Shown piece by piece: positions 37,243 through 44,467 of a stretch of 64,000 bases of DNA; the first letter of the stretch is position 1; each line of letters begins with the position of its first letter. Under the pieces are notes generated by a model. It saw nothing but the letters and a program-made list of their open reading frames with translations, was not told the DNA's origin and did not search any database. The translations under genes and the position numbers were made by a program. Origin of the DNA: JBEKYD01 sp049509915 (GTDB lineage Bacteria; Acidobacteriota; Terriglobia; Bryobacterales; Bryobacteraceae); the NCBI GenBank assembly GCA_049509915.1, contig JBEKZL010000037.1, forward strand, positions 5,590 to 69,589. Direction: 5' to 3'.

Positions 37243-37314
37243 AAGCAACCGCTCTCTCACGGTCGCGGCTCTGACTCGCGCATTTCCGAGCCGCGACCGC
37301 AAGGGAGCGGTTGC
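37243..37314. repeat. Palindromic repeat family A, copy 3
   Basis: Left arm aagcaaccgctctctcacgg with tcgcggctc; right arm gagccgcgaccgcaaggg then agcggttgctt, arms of about 29 bases. It lies between the complete M24 peptidase (stop 37324) and the truncated paralogue (start 37202), immediately downstream of the peptidase stop. Confidence 0.9.
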
Positions 37315-37323
37315 TTACGGCTT

Positions 37324-38565
37324 CTATCCGAAAGGTTGATCGATGGCCGGACTTTGCGCCGTGAACATGCGCGCGCCATCCGGGGTGATGTGCATACAAT
37401 CTTCCAGCCGCACGCCGAATTCGCCGTAGATGGCGATGGTCGGCTCGTTGCTGAAACACATGCCTGGTTCGAGCGGGGTCTTATTCCCTTTCACCAGGTT
37501 GGTCCATTCGTGGCCTTCGAGGCCGATGCCGTGCCCGGTGCGATGGGGCAGACCGGGAACCCGATAGCCGGGGCCGAAACCCGCATCGGTGATCACTTTG
37601 CGTGCTGCCGCGTCCACGGACTCGCAGGTGGCGCCCGGCTTGGCAGCCGCCAGCGCCGCGTCCTGCGCCTTGCGTTCCAGGTTCCATACCTGCCGCTGCC
37701 GCGCGGTAGGCTTGCCGAAAATCACCGTCCGGGTGATGTCGGATTGATAGCCATCCACGGTGCAGCCGTCGTCCACCAGCACTAGGTCGCCCTCTCGCAA
37801 CCGCTGCGGCTGGATGCTGCCGTGCGGGAAGGCCGTGTATTTGCCAAAGATCACCATGGCGTCGCCGGTCACTCCCAGGGCGCGATAGGCAGCCGCGACG
37901 TTGTCGCTCAACTCCCGATTGGTCATGCCTTCCTTTAACATCGAAAACACGGCCCGGTAGGCGGCGATGGTGATATCGTTGGCTCGCTGCAGCAGGGCAA
38001 TTTCCGCCGGCGATTTGATCACGCGGCAGCCGACCGTCACCGGGTCGGCGCTGACGAACTCTACGGCCGGCGCCTGTCGCCGCAGCCCGTCGAAGAGTGC
38101 GAAAGTAGCTTTTTCTTCGATTCCGATCCGGCCGGCGGCTCCCCGCTCTTGTAAGAACTGCGCCATGCGCGCGTAAGACGCATCGTCGCCGGTGGTCCAT
38201 GTCCGGATGTTCGTGCCGGCCCGGTCGGCACTCATGCGCATGGCCAGGCGCGCGCTGTCCAACTCCGCTTCCGCTATCACCCATCCGGCCTCGCCTTTAG
38301 CCGGCAGTATCCAGGCCAGCGCGGCGGCGCCTGCCCAGCGCACACCGGTGTAATAGAAAAGGCTGGCGCCACCCTGGCAGACGATGGCATCAATTCTGTT
38401 CTCCCGCATCAGCCGGCGCGCCTTTTCAGTTCGCGCCAGACGCTCGCCTTCCCCAATCGGCTGGATGTCTCCAGTCATCGGCTTCAGGCTGGCAAAGCTG
38501 GCCGTCGGCGTCTGGGCGCGCAACAACCCGGCCGTGGAAGCCGCAAGAAACACCCGGCGATTCAT
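37324..38565 (-). CDS. Exported M24 aminopeptidase/Xaa-Pro dipeptidase
   Basis: 413 residues. The N-terminus MNRRVFLAASTAGLLRAQ resembles a Tat or Sec signal. The creatinase N-terminal domain (about 45-195) is followed by the M24 domain (about 200-400) with all five metal ligands visible: VDDGCTVDGYQSDITR (two D), RTGHGIGLEGHEW (H), FSNEPTI (E) and GVRLEDCMHI (E). It cleaves X-Pro dipeptides or N-terminal residues and is probably periplasmic. The gene stands alone on the minus strand with a family A palindrome just past its stop. Confidence 0.92.
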   Translation of the reverse strand: MNRRVFLAASTAGLLRAQTPTASFASLKPMTGDIQPIGEGERLARTEKARRLMRENRIDAIVCQGGASLFYYTGVRWAGAAALAWILPAKGEAGWVIAEAELDSARLAMRMSADRAGTNIRTWTTGDDASYARMAQFLQERGAAGRIGIEEKATFALFDGLRRQAPAVEFVSADPVTVGCRVIKSPAEIALLQRANDITIAAYRAVFSMLKEGMTNRELSDNVAAAYRALGVTGDAMVIFGKYTAFPHGSIQPQRLREGDLVLVDDGCTVDGYQSDITRTVIFGKPTARQRQVWNLERKAQDAALAAAKPGATCESVDAAARKVITDAGFGPGYRVPGLPHRTGHGIGLEGHEWTNLVKGNKTPLEPGMCFSNEPTIAIYGEFGVRLEDCMHITPDGARMFTAQSPAIDQPFG

Positions 38566-38884
38566 GCCTGTCTCCTCTCTCTCGTGTCATCATCTCACCT
38601 ATCCGGAACTGCTGGACCGAACGCCCGGAATAGGAAGTTCACCTTGTATTCGAACCACTGACGCACAGTCACACCGGCGTCAGGGCAGCGTGTAGGCCGA
38701 TAGCATGCCGATCCGGGACCATTTCAGCATAAAACATTCGGCATCCAGCCTACCAGCCTCTACGTTCCCGCCGAGCCTCCTTCCTCCTTTTCGTTCCTGA
38801 CTTCCGACTTTTACCAAGAAAGTGAGACACCCTTACTCCCCGACAGGTATAATTGCGGTAACGTGGACTATATAAAAGGCTAAT
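38566..38884. other. Intergenic region with a promoter for the H1-like gene
   Basis: About 320 bases with no convincing coding sequence; a few short frames lack any motif. Near the right end TATAAT at 38848-38853 with GAGACA at 38824-38829 (18-base spacer) forms a plausible sigma-70 promoter about 30 bases before the ATG at 38885. Confidence 0.5.
38824..38853 (+). promoter_or_regulatory. Putative sigma-70 promoter for the H1-like gene
   Basis: A TATAAT box (38848-38853) is preceded at 18 bases by GAGACA, similar to TTGACA. The initiation point would fall near 38860, and ATG 38885 follows 25 bases later. The stretch between (actatataaaaggcta) is AT-rich, unusual for this GC-rich region. Confidence 0.5.
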
Positions 38885-39382
38885 ATGCCAACCAATCTCA
38901 CAAGCGAAATTATCACTGCCGCCATCCTTGGATTTGAGGAACAGAAGCGGCTTATCGACTCCAAGATCGCCGAGCTCAAAGCTACCCTGTCCGGCGGCCC
39001 CGCTGAACCGGAAGCAACTCCGGAACCGCCGCGGCGCAAGCGCCGGAAGATGAGTGCCGCCGGCAGGAAGGCGATCGCCGAAGCGCAGCGAAAGAGATGG
39101 GCCGAAGCTAAGAAAGAGAGCGAACCGGCGCCACCGCCGCCGTCAAAGGAAGCCGCCAAACCCAAACGAAGACTCAGTGCGGCCGGCCGGAGGAACATTA
39201 TTGCCGCCACCAAGAAGCGCTGGGCATTGAAACACGCCGAAGCCGCCAAAGCGGAACAAGCCGCAAAGAAAGCACCGGCAAAGTCGGCGCAGAAGCGCGC
39301 TCCGGGTAAGAAAGCCGCCGGCAGGAAAGCCGCGAAACCAGCTCCGGCTGCGTCCCCGGCAAGCGAACCTGCCGGCGAATAA
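38885..39382 (+). CDS. Histone H1-like basic protein with two SAAGR...RW motifs
   Basis: 165 residues, very rich in Ala, Lys, Arg and Pro. The N-terminal 35 residues form a helix (ITAAILGFEEQKRLIDSKIAELKA). Then the motif MSAAGRKAIAEAQRKRWAE (about residues 57-75) recurs as LSAAGRRNIIAATKKRWAL (about 99-117). These match a helical DNA-binding motif resembling NUMOD3-like and AT-hook-flanked repeats in acidobacterial proteins. The tail (AKKAPAKSAQKRAPGKKAAGRKAAKPAP) resembles eukaryote-like H1 tails. A DNA-compaction or nucleoid-associated function is inferred. A promoter with a perfect TATAAT precedes it. Confidence 0.8.
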   Translation: MPTNLTSEIITAAILGFEEQKRLIDSKIAELKATLSGGPAEPEATPEPPRRKRRKMSAAGRKAIAEAQRKRWAEAKKESEPAPPPPSKEAAKPKRRLSAAGRRNIIAATKKRWALKHAEAAKAEQAAKKAPAKSAQKRAPGKKAAGRKAAKPAPAASPASEPAGE

Positions 39383-39519
39383 ATCGAAGCGTCTCGGCCG
39401 CCGCTATCGGCGTGGGTCATAAATCCGATCCCCCTCGTCGGTCAGCGACCGGGCTGCGTCGTGTGGCCGATAGCTGACCGTTGAGAGCGGACAGCCTCGG
39501 AATCTGTTGGAACCCGGTA

Positions 39520-39541
39520 CCTAGCATCATCGTATACTAGG
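39520..39541. promoter_or_regulatory. Inverted repeat overlapping the PadR-gene promoter
   Basis: The palindrome cctag...ctagg (39520-39524 and 39537-39541) encloses tatact (39533-39538), a possible -10 box. The ATG at 39546 lies only five bases further, so an RNA started from this box would be nearly leaderless. A PadR operator for autoregulation is plausible. Short arms make this tentative. Confidence 0.35.
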
Positions 39542-39545
39542 CATT

Positions 39546-39947
39546 ATGGAGTACCCGGAAGACGGCAGGGACAGGCGGATCGCCCAATTACGCAAGGGCA
39601 TCCTGGAACTGGCTGTCATGGGCGTGCTCTATCACGGGCGGCATTATGGCTATTCCTTGATCCGGGTACTCTCGGAACGGGGCTCCATTCCCCTCAAAGA
39701 AGGCACGGTTTATCCCATCCTGGCCCGGCTCGACCGAGACGGCCTGGTCGGTTCGGAATGGGTGGAGTCTGCTCAGGGGCCTCCTCGCAAGTACTACGTG
39801 CTGACGTCGTCGGGCAGGCAACTCTTCGATGAGCTGAGCCATGAGCTTGATGCGCTGGTTTGCCTGGTCCAGCAGAACTGGAGAACTTCGGAGCAAACCG
39901 GATCCGCCGAAAAAAAACTTGTCGTCCGAAAGGGGTTAGACAAATGA
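39546..39947 (+). CDS. PadR-family transcriptional regulator
   Basis: 133 residues with the N-terminal PadR winged helix: LRKGILELAVMGVLYHGRHYGYSLIRVLSERG, then LKEGTVYPILARLDRDGLVGSEWVESAQGPPRKYYVLT, a typical wing followed by a dimerising C-terminal helix (RQLFDELSHELDALVCLVQQNW). It probably represses its own operon and responds to envelope stress or a small ligand. Its stop overlaps the next ATG (ATGA, 39944-39947), forming the common PadR plus HAAS-domain membrane-protein cassette. Confidence 0.93.
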   Translation: MEYPEDGRDRRIAQLRKGILELAVMGVLYHGRHYGYSLIRVLSERGSIPLKEGTVYPILARLDRDGLVGSEWVESAQGPPRKYYVLTSSGRQLFDELSHELDALVCLVQQNWRTSEQTGSAEKKLVVRKGLDK

Positions 39948-40708
39948 ACGACTGCCCGCCAGTGGTGGCGAAAATTGCCAACGATTACCTGGAGCGCGTG
40001 AAAGCGCATCTCCGCCCGGTGCCGGCCCGTGAGCGGGACGAGTTTCTGAAAGAGATCGAGTCGCACCTGTATGAGGCCTACCATCAGACGCCGATCGACG
40101 ACGATGTCGCTAGGATCCTGGCCGTGCTGCGCAACTTCGGTGAACCCGCCGAAGTGGTGGCCGGCCGTTTGCCCGCCACGATGATGCGTTCCGGCGCCAA
40201 CCGTAACCTGCCGCTCTACGTCGTCGGCGGGATCTTCATCGCGCTGTTCGGGATTCCGCTCGGATTTGGCGGCTTGAGTGTGCTGGTAGGCCTGCTGCTG
40301 GCGTTGGCCGGCATGGTGGCCGCTTTCTATGCGACCGCCGGAAGCATCCTCTTTGCCGGTGCCGTGTTCACTTTGTTCGGCTTGGCTCGAATCCTGCTGC
40401 CAGGGCTGTTTGACAGGCTGGTCGAGCTCGGCTTTATCCAATTGGGCGGTCCGCTGGGTGAGTTCCTTGATCATTTCTCTCCCGCCGACCAGGGTATATT
40501 CATGCTCCTCATGGCCGCCGCCTTGATGGCCATCGGCTTGGGCATGCTGTGGCTGGGAACGTACATATTTCGGGGGCTCCGTTTTCTGTTCGGCCTGCTC
40601 TTCGACTGGACGCGGCGGTTAGCGCATAGGATTCGGCGGAAGCTCGGACGGGAGAGTCGCGAGGCGCCTGGGCGGGTCGGCCAAGTCTCGTTTGCAAACG
40701 GGAAGTGA
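39944..40708 (+). CDS. HAAS-domain (DUF1700-like) membrane protein, PadR partner
   Basis: 254 residues from ATG 39944. The N-terminal HAAS domain is visible: DYLERVKAHLRPVPARERDEFLKEIESHLYEAYHQ (about 14-48), ending with VLRNFGEPAEVVAGRLP. Then about four to five membrane helices (LPLYVVGGIFIALFGIPLGF, LSVLVGLLLALAGMVAAF, GIFMLLMAAALMAIGLGML) and a basic cytoplasmic tail. HAAS proteins are thought to be signalling modules linked to PadR regulators. Translationally coupled to the padR gene by a four-base overlap. Confidence 0.88.
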   Translation: MNDCPPVVAKIANDYLERVKAHLRPVPARERDEFLKEIESHLYEAYHQTPIDDDVARILAVLRNFGEPAEVVAGRLPATMMRSGANRNLPLYVVGGIFIALFGIPLGFGGLSVLVGLLLALAGMVAAFYATAGSILFAGAVFTLFGLARILLPGLFDRLVELGFIQLGGPLGEFLDHFSPADQGIFMLLMAAALMAIGLGMLWLGTYIFRGLRFLFGLLFDWTRRLAHRIRRKLGRESREAPGRVGQVSFANGK

Positions 40709-40783
40709 CCGAGCCTGGGAGAGCAGCCGTCATATTCACGAACCGGCCGGCAATTCGTGGCACTATAGTGGAGGTGGTCCGCT

Positions 40784-41056
40784 ATGATAGACGTCAAACA
40801 GGCTGTCCAGATCGCGAAGACGAAGGCGGCGGAGATGTTCGGCCAAGCTGTCATAAATCTAGAGGAAATAGAGCGCGACGTCTACAAGGGCTGTGACGTC
40901 TGGAGCATCACGCTTAGCCTCCCGCAAGACTTGCGCCAGTTGAACTCCCTCGCTGCGGCGCTTGGTACCGACCGTCTGCGGTACAAACGCTTTCTGATCG
41001 ATGCTGAAACCGGAGAGCTCGTTGCGATGAAGCTGCGTGAAGTCGCCTCGCAATGA
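40784..41056 (+). CDS. Small protein of unknown function, partner of PIN gene
   Basis: 90 residues: MIDVKQAVQIAKTKAAEMFG, then NLEEIERDVYKGCDVWSITLSLP and RYKRFLIDAETGELVAMKLRE. It shows a helix followed by beta strands, somewhat like PepSY-type or small unrelated folds; no family is recognised with confidence. Its last bases form ATGA with the start of the PIN-domain gene, so the pair is cotranscribed and probably coupled. By position it is a candidate antitoxin, but it has no obvious DNA-binding motif. Confidence 0.7.
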   Translation: MIDVKQAVQIAKTKAAEMFGQAVINLEEIERDVYKGCDVWSITLSLPQDLRQLNSLAAALGTDRLRYKRFLIDAETGELVAMKLREVASQ

Positions 41057-41553
41057 CCGCATCGGGGCTTGGTCTTGGCCCGCCCAACGCTGCCGGGCTG
41101 CTGGTCGACACAAATCTTCTCGTGCTGCTCGTGGTCGGCAGCGTCAATCGCGATCGCATCGAGACCTTCAAAAGGACCAGCCAGTACTCAAAAGCCGACC
41201 ACGACTTGGTCATCCGCGTGCTTGGCCGGTTTAGAAAAATCTGTACCGTGGCCCATGTCTTGGCGGAGGTCAGCAATCTTACCGATCTAACAGGCGCTGA
41301 GAAAGTCCGGGCCCGGAACGTCCTAAGAGAAACGATTTCCCTCCTTGACGAAGTGGAAATGCCCAGCGCCCGGGCGGCGGAGGACCGGCTCCACCAGGAC
41401 CTCGGGCTGACCGATGCCGCCATTGGCTCGGTGGCGCGGGCTCACAATTGCAGCGTGCTGACCGATGACCTCGCCCTGTATCTTCAGCTTACACATGACG
41501 GAGTAAACGCGCACAACTTCACTTATCTGCGGGAGGGCTCCTGGGGGATCTGA
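41053..41553 (+). CDS. PIN-domain protein, possible toxin or RNase
   Basis: 166 residues starting at ATG 41053 in an ATGA overlap. PIN acidic residues: LLVDTNLLVLL (D near residue 19), a Glu in VAHVLAEVSNLT (near 81), LTDAAIGSVAR (D near 121) and VLTDDLALYLQL (D near 140). The fold order D-E-D-D fits PIN ribonucleases. The protein is longer than typical VapC (about 130) and carries an insert (SKADHDLVIRVLGRFRKI). It could be a stand-alone toxin with the 90-residue neighbour as partner, or another RNA-processing enzyme. A strong hairpin follows the stop. Confidence 0.8.
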   Translation: MTASGLGLGPPNAAGLLVDTNLLVLLVVGSVNRDRIETFKRTSQYSKADHDLVIRVLGRFRKICTVAHVLAEVSNLTDLTGAEKVRARNVLRETISLLDEVEMPSARAAEDRLHQDLGLTDAAIGSVARAHNCSVLTDDLALYLQLTHDGVNAHNFTYLREGSWGI

Positions 41554-41555
41554 CC

Positions 41556-41591
41556 CGGAGCGTGGAGGCCGGACCTCCAGCCGTGGCTCCG
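41556..41591 (+). terminator. Hairpin after the PIN gene
   Basis: The outer arms cggagc (41556-41561) and gctccg (41586-41591) and inner arms tggagg and cctcca form one nested stem around ccgga, three bases past the stop at 41553. No T-run follows. A rho-independent terminator or attenuator is possible; extra unpaired bases on the 3' side make it imperfect. Confidence 0.5.
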
Positions 41592-41627
41592 AACCGGCCC
41601 TGCGTTCTTTAGTATCATGAAATCTGC

Positions 41628-42611
41628 ATGAACCAGCGGGAATCAATGCTCGCCCCGCCGGCTGGATTCCCGCAGCAGATACTTGCCAGGCTGAGCGAAC
41701 TCGAGACGGCGCTCGGTTCCGTGATTCGCGGCAAGCGCGAAACCATCCGACTGTCGGTGGTGTGCTTGCTGGCGCGCGGGCATCTCCTGATTGAGGACGT
41801 CCCCGGCGTAGGCAAAACCACCCTGGGCCAGGCGCTGGCGCGGGCGGCGGCGTGCAAGTTCCATCGCATTCAATTCACTGCGGATATGCTGCCGAGCGAC
41901 GTGGTGGGCGTGACCATTTACAACCGGCAAACGGAGACTTTCGAATTCAAACCCGGCCCGATCTTCGCTAATTTCCTGTTAGCCGACGAAATCAACCGAA
42001 CCACTCCGAAAACCCAATCGGCGCTGCTCGAAGCCATGAACGAGAGCCAGGTTACGGTGGACGGGCATTCGCACACGCTGCCGCGGCCGTTCATGGTGAT
42101 CGCCACCCAGAATCCGGTGGAACACCACGGCACCTACCCGCTGCCGGAATCGCAACTCGACCGCTTCCTGATGCGCCTGCGGATGGGCTATCCCGACGCC
42201 GCCAGCGAGCGTGAAATCGTTCGTGCCCCCGGCCAGGCAGCCGCGGCGGAGATTCCAGCCGAGCTGAATCCCTCCGACCTTCTGCACCTGCAAGACGCGG
42301 CCGCGCGGGTGATGGTGGACGACGCGGTGGTGGACTATTTGTTGGCGATCGTGGAGGAGACCCGGCGCCACGAGTTACTGGCGCTGGGCGTGAGCCCGCG
42401 CGGATCGCAGGCGTTGTACCGGGCGGCGCAGGCAATGGCTCTGGCCGAAGGGCGCGATTATGCCATCCCGGACGACGTCAAGCAGCTCGCCGTCCCGGTC
42501 TTCGCCCACCGTCTGGTGGTGGATACGCGCAACGTTCTGGGGCCCCGCCGCGGCGATGCGGGCGACCGCATCATGCAAGAAATCCTCAGCCAGGTGCCAG
42601 TGCCCCTTTAG
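41628..42611 (+). CDS. MoxR-type AAA+ ATPase
   Basis: 327 residues. Walker A LIEDVPGVGKTTLGQALARA near residues 53-72, Walker B-like LLADEINRTTPKTQSALLEAMNE near 118-140, then sensor 1 VIATQNPVEHHGTYPLPESQLDRF near 160 and the C-terminal lid with VSPRGSQALYRAAQAMALAEGRDY. This matches MoxR chaperone-like ATPases, which usually activate metal-dependent partners encoded next door (DUF58/VWA proteins). Here no such gene follows, the next gene being a YchF-like NTPase, so the partner is missing or elsewhere. Start ATG 41628; an internal ATG at 41646 is also possible. Confidence 0.93.
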   Translation: MNQRESMLAPPAGFPQQILARLSELETALGSVIRGKRETIRLSVVCLLARGHLLIEDVPGVGKTTLGQALARAAACKFHRIQFTADMLPSDVVGVTIYNRQTETFEFKPGPIFANFLLADEINRTTPKTQSALLEAMNESQVTVDGHSHTLPRPFMVIATQNPVEHHGTYPLPESQLDRFLMRLRMGYPDAASEREIVRAPGQAAAAEIPAELNPSDLLHLQDAAARVMVDDAVVDYLLAIVEETRRHELLALGVSPRGSQALYRAAQAMALAEGRDYAIPDDVKQLAVPVFAHRLVVDTRNVLGPRRGDAGDRIMQEILSQVPVPL

Positions 42612-42624
42612 AGTTCCCCCAATT

Positions 42625-43698
42625 ATGAAGACTGCAATCATCGGCCTGCCCATGACAGGCAAGACCTCTTTGTTCACGATTCTGACCGGCGTGCAACAGG
42701 AAATGCGAATGGGCGCGACCGCCGCGCGCACCGGTGTCGCCAAGGTCCCCGACCCGCGCCTGGAAGCCTTGGGACGGCTGTTCGAACCTCCCAAAGTAAC
42801 TCACGCCACGGTGGAATACGTGGATATGCCGCCCGTTTCGAAGGAGAGCCTTCGCGATCCGTCCTACATGGCGAGCCTGCGTGTAGCCGACGCCTTTGCG
42901 CATGTGCTGCGCCTTTTCGAAGACGACACGATCCCTCACGAAAAGGGGTCGATCGACCCGGTCCGCGACCTCGAAGACCTGGAGACAGAGCTGATCCTGA
43001 GCGACCTGGTGGTGGTGGAGAAGCGGCTGGAGCGCCTGGATAAAGACCGCAAGAAGATCAAGAATCCGGAGTTGGACCGCGAATTCGAGTTGCTGGAGCG
43101 GTGCCGCAAGACCCTCGAGGACGGCCAGCCGATACGAAATCTGGAGATCGAATCGGAGGACGAAAAGCGCCTTCGCGGTTTCCAGTTTCTTTCCCAGAAG
43201 CCAGTGCTCTACGTGCTCAATCTGGGCGAGGAGGAAGCCCTGAAGCTGCACCAGCGGGAAACCGAATACCGCCAAGGTCCGCTCGCCGGCCGGCGCAACA
43301 CCGCCGTGGCCGCCGTCTGCGGCAAGATCGAGGCCGAACTGGCACAATTGCCGCGCGAAGACCAGTCCGATTACCTGGCCAGTTACGGCCTGAAGGAATC
43401 CGGGCTGGAGCGGCTGATTTCCGCCACCTATTCGCTGCTCGGCCTGATGAGCTTTCTCACCGCCGGCGAGGACGAATGCCGAGCCTGGACCATCCCCATG
43501 AACAGCACCGCGGTGAAAGCCGCCGGCGCCATTCACTCCGATTTCGAAAAGAAGTTCATCCGCGCCGAGGTAGTGAACTGGAAAAGCCTGGTGGACTTGG
43601 GAGGATACCCCGCCCTGCGCGAAAAAGGCCTGCTCCGTCTGGAAGGCAAGGAATACATCGTGAAAGACGGGGACGTGCTGGTCATCCGCCACGGTTGA
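42625..43698 (+). CDS. YchF-like P-loop NTPase with divergent Walker A
   Basis: 357 residues from ATG 42625 (MKTAIIGLPMTGKTSLFTILTG). The G1 loop is GLPMTGKTS where YchF normally shows GxPNVGKST. Other YchF features are present: KVPDPRLEALGRLFEPPKVTHATVEYVDMPPV, a coiled helical middle (VVVEKRLERLDKDRKKIKN), the ATP-type recognition motif VLNLGEEE and a C-terminal TGS-like end (ALREKGLLRLEGKEYIVKDGDVLVIRHG). YchF binds ATP more than GTP and associates with ribosomes. It starts 13 bases after the MoxR stop. A decayed family A repeat follows its stop. Confidence 0.85.
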   Translation: MKTAIIGLPMTGKTSLFTILTGVQQEMRMGATAARTGVAKVPDPRLEALGRLFEPPKVTHATVEYVDMPPVSKESLRDPSYMASLRVADAFAHVLRLFEDDTIPHEKGSIDPVRDLEDLETELILSDLVVVEKRLERLDKDRKKIKNPELDREFELLERCRKTLEDGQPIRNLEIESEDEKRLRGFQFLSQKPVLYVLNLGEEEALKLHQRETEYRQGPLAGRRNTAVAAVCGKIEAELAQLPREDQSDYLASYGLKESGLERLISATYSLLGLMSFLTAGEDECRAWTIPMNSTAVKAAGAIHSDFEKKFIRAEVVNWKSLVDLGGYPALREKGLLRLEGKEYIVKDGDVLVIRHG

Positions 43699-43772
43699 GA
43701 TTTCGGAGCCGTTGTAACATCGCACGCCAGCCGCGCGAGTCGAGCCGCGACTGTGAAGGAGCGGTTGCCGGC
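43698..43772. repeat. Degenerate palindromic repeat family A, copy 4
   Basis: The right arm cgagccgcgactgtgaaggagcggttgccggc is clear, and the left flank agatttcggagccgttgtaaca resembles the flank of copy 1. The left hairpin arm is largely lost. It follows the YchF-like gene stop. Confidence 0.5.
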
Positions 43773-43823
43773 TATATCCTAACCCGCTCATGTATAGTTG
43801 TCTCAAGGAGGAGAGATATTAGC

Positions 43824-44465
43824 ATGAAGGTCGGAGTTCTGGGTTCCGGTGTCGTGGCGCAGACCCTCGCCAGCGGCTTTCTCACGCACGGTCACGATAG
43901 CATGATGGGCACGCGCGACGCGGCCAAGCTGGCGGAATGGCGCCAAAAGAATCCAACCGGGCTCGTTGGCAGTTTCAGCCAGGCGGCGGCCTTTGGCGAG
44001 TTGGTCGTGCTGGCTGTCAAAGGCCTGGCTTCGGCGGAGGCGTTACGCGCCGCCGGCGCCGGCAATCTGGCGAATAAGGCTGTAATCGACGCCACCAACC
44101 CCATCGCCGATGCCCCGCCCGTCAACGGCGTTCTCAAGTTCTTTACCAGCCACGATGAATCTCTGATGGAACAGTTACAGCGGGAGTTCCCGGCCGCCCA
44201 TCTTGTAAAAGCGTTCAATTCGGTCGGCAATAACCAGTTCGTCAATCCTCATTTCAAGTTGGGTACGCCCACCATGTTTATCTGTGGTAACGACGAATCG
44301 GCGAAGCGGACGGTGACTCGGATTCTTACTCAGTTCGGCTGGGAGACAGCGGATATGGGAGCGGTGGAAGCGGCCCGTGCCATCGAACCTCTCTGCATGC
44401 TCTGGTGCATACCCGGCTTCCTGAGAAACGAGTGGACGCACGCTTTCAAGCTGTTTCGGGAATAG
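43824..44465 (+). CDS. NADPH-dependent F420 reductase-like / Rossmann oxidoreductase
   Basis: 213 residues. Rossmann loop MKVGVLGSGVVAQTLASGFLTHGHDSMMGTRD at the N-terminus, followed by ELVVLAVKG and ATNPIADAPPVNGVL. A middle HLVKAFNSVGNNQFVNPHF matches the F420H2:NADP oxidoreductase-like (NADP-binding coenzyme F420-dependent reductase) family. It may reduce F420 or another cofactor. RBS aaggaggagag lies eight bases upstream of ATG 43824. It ends two bases before the convergent permease stop at 44468. Confidence 0.85.
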   Translation: MKVGVLGSGVVAQTLASGFLTHGHDSMMGTRDAAKLAEWRQKNPTGLVGSFSQAAAFGELVVLAVKGLASAEALRAAGAGNLANKAVIDATNPIADAPPVNGVLKFFTSHDESLMEQLQREFPAAHLVKAFNSVGNNQFVNPHFKLGTPTMFICGNDESAKRTVTRILTQFGWETADMGAVEAARAIEPLCMLWCIPGFLRNEWTHAFKLFRE

Positions 44466-44467
44466 GC

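Noticed and set aside
38600..38720. Possible tRNA-like segment around ttgtattcgaacc
   Set aside because: No cloverleaf arms can be paired and there is no acceptor stem.
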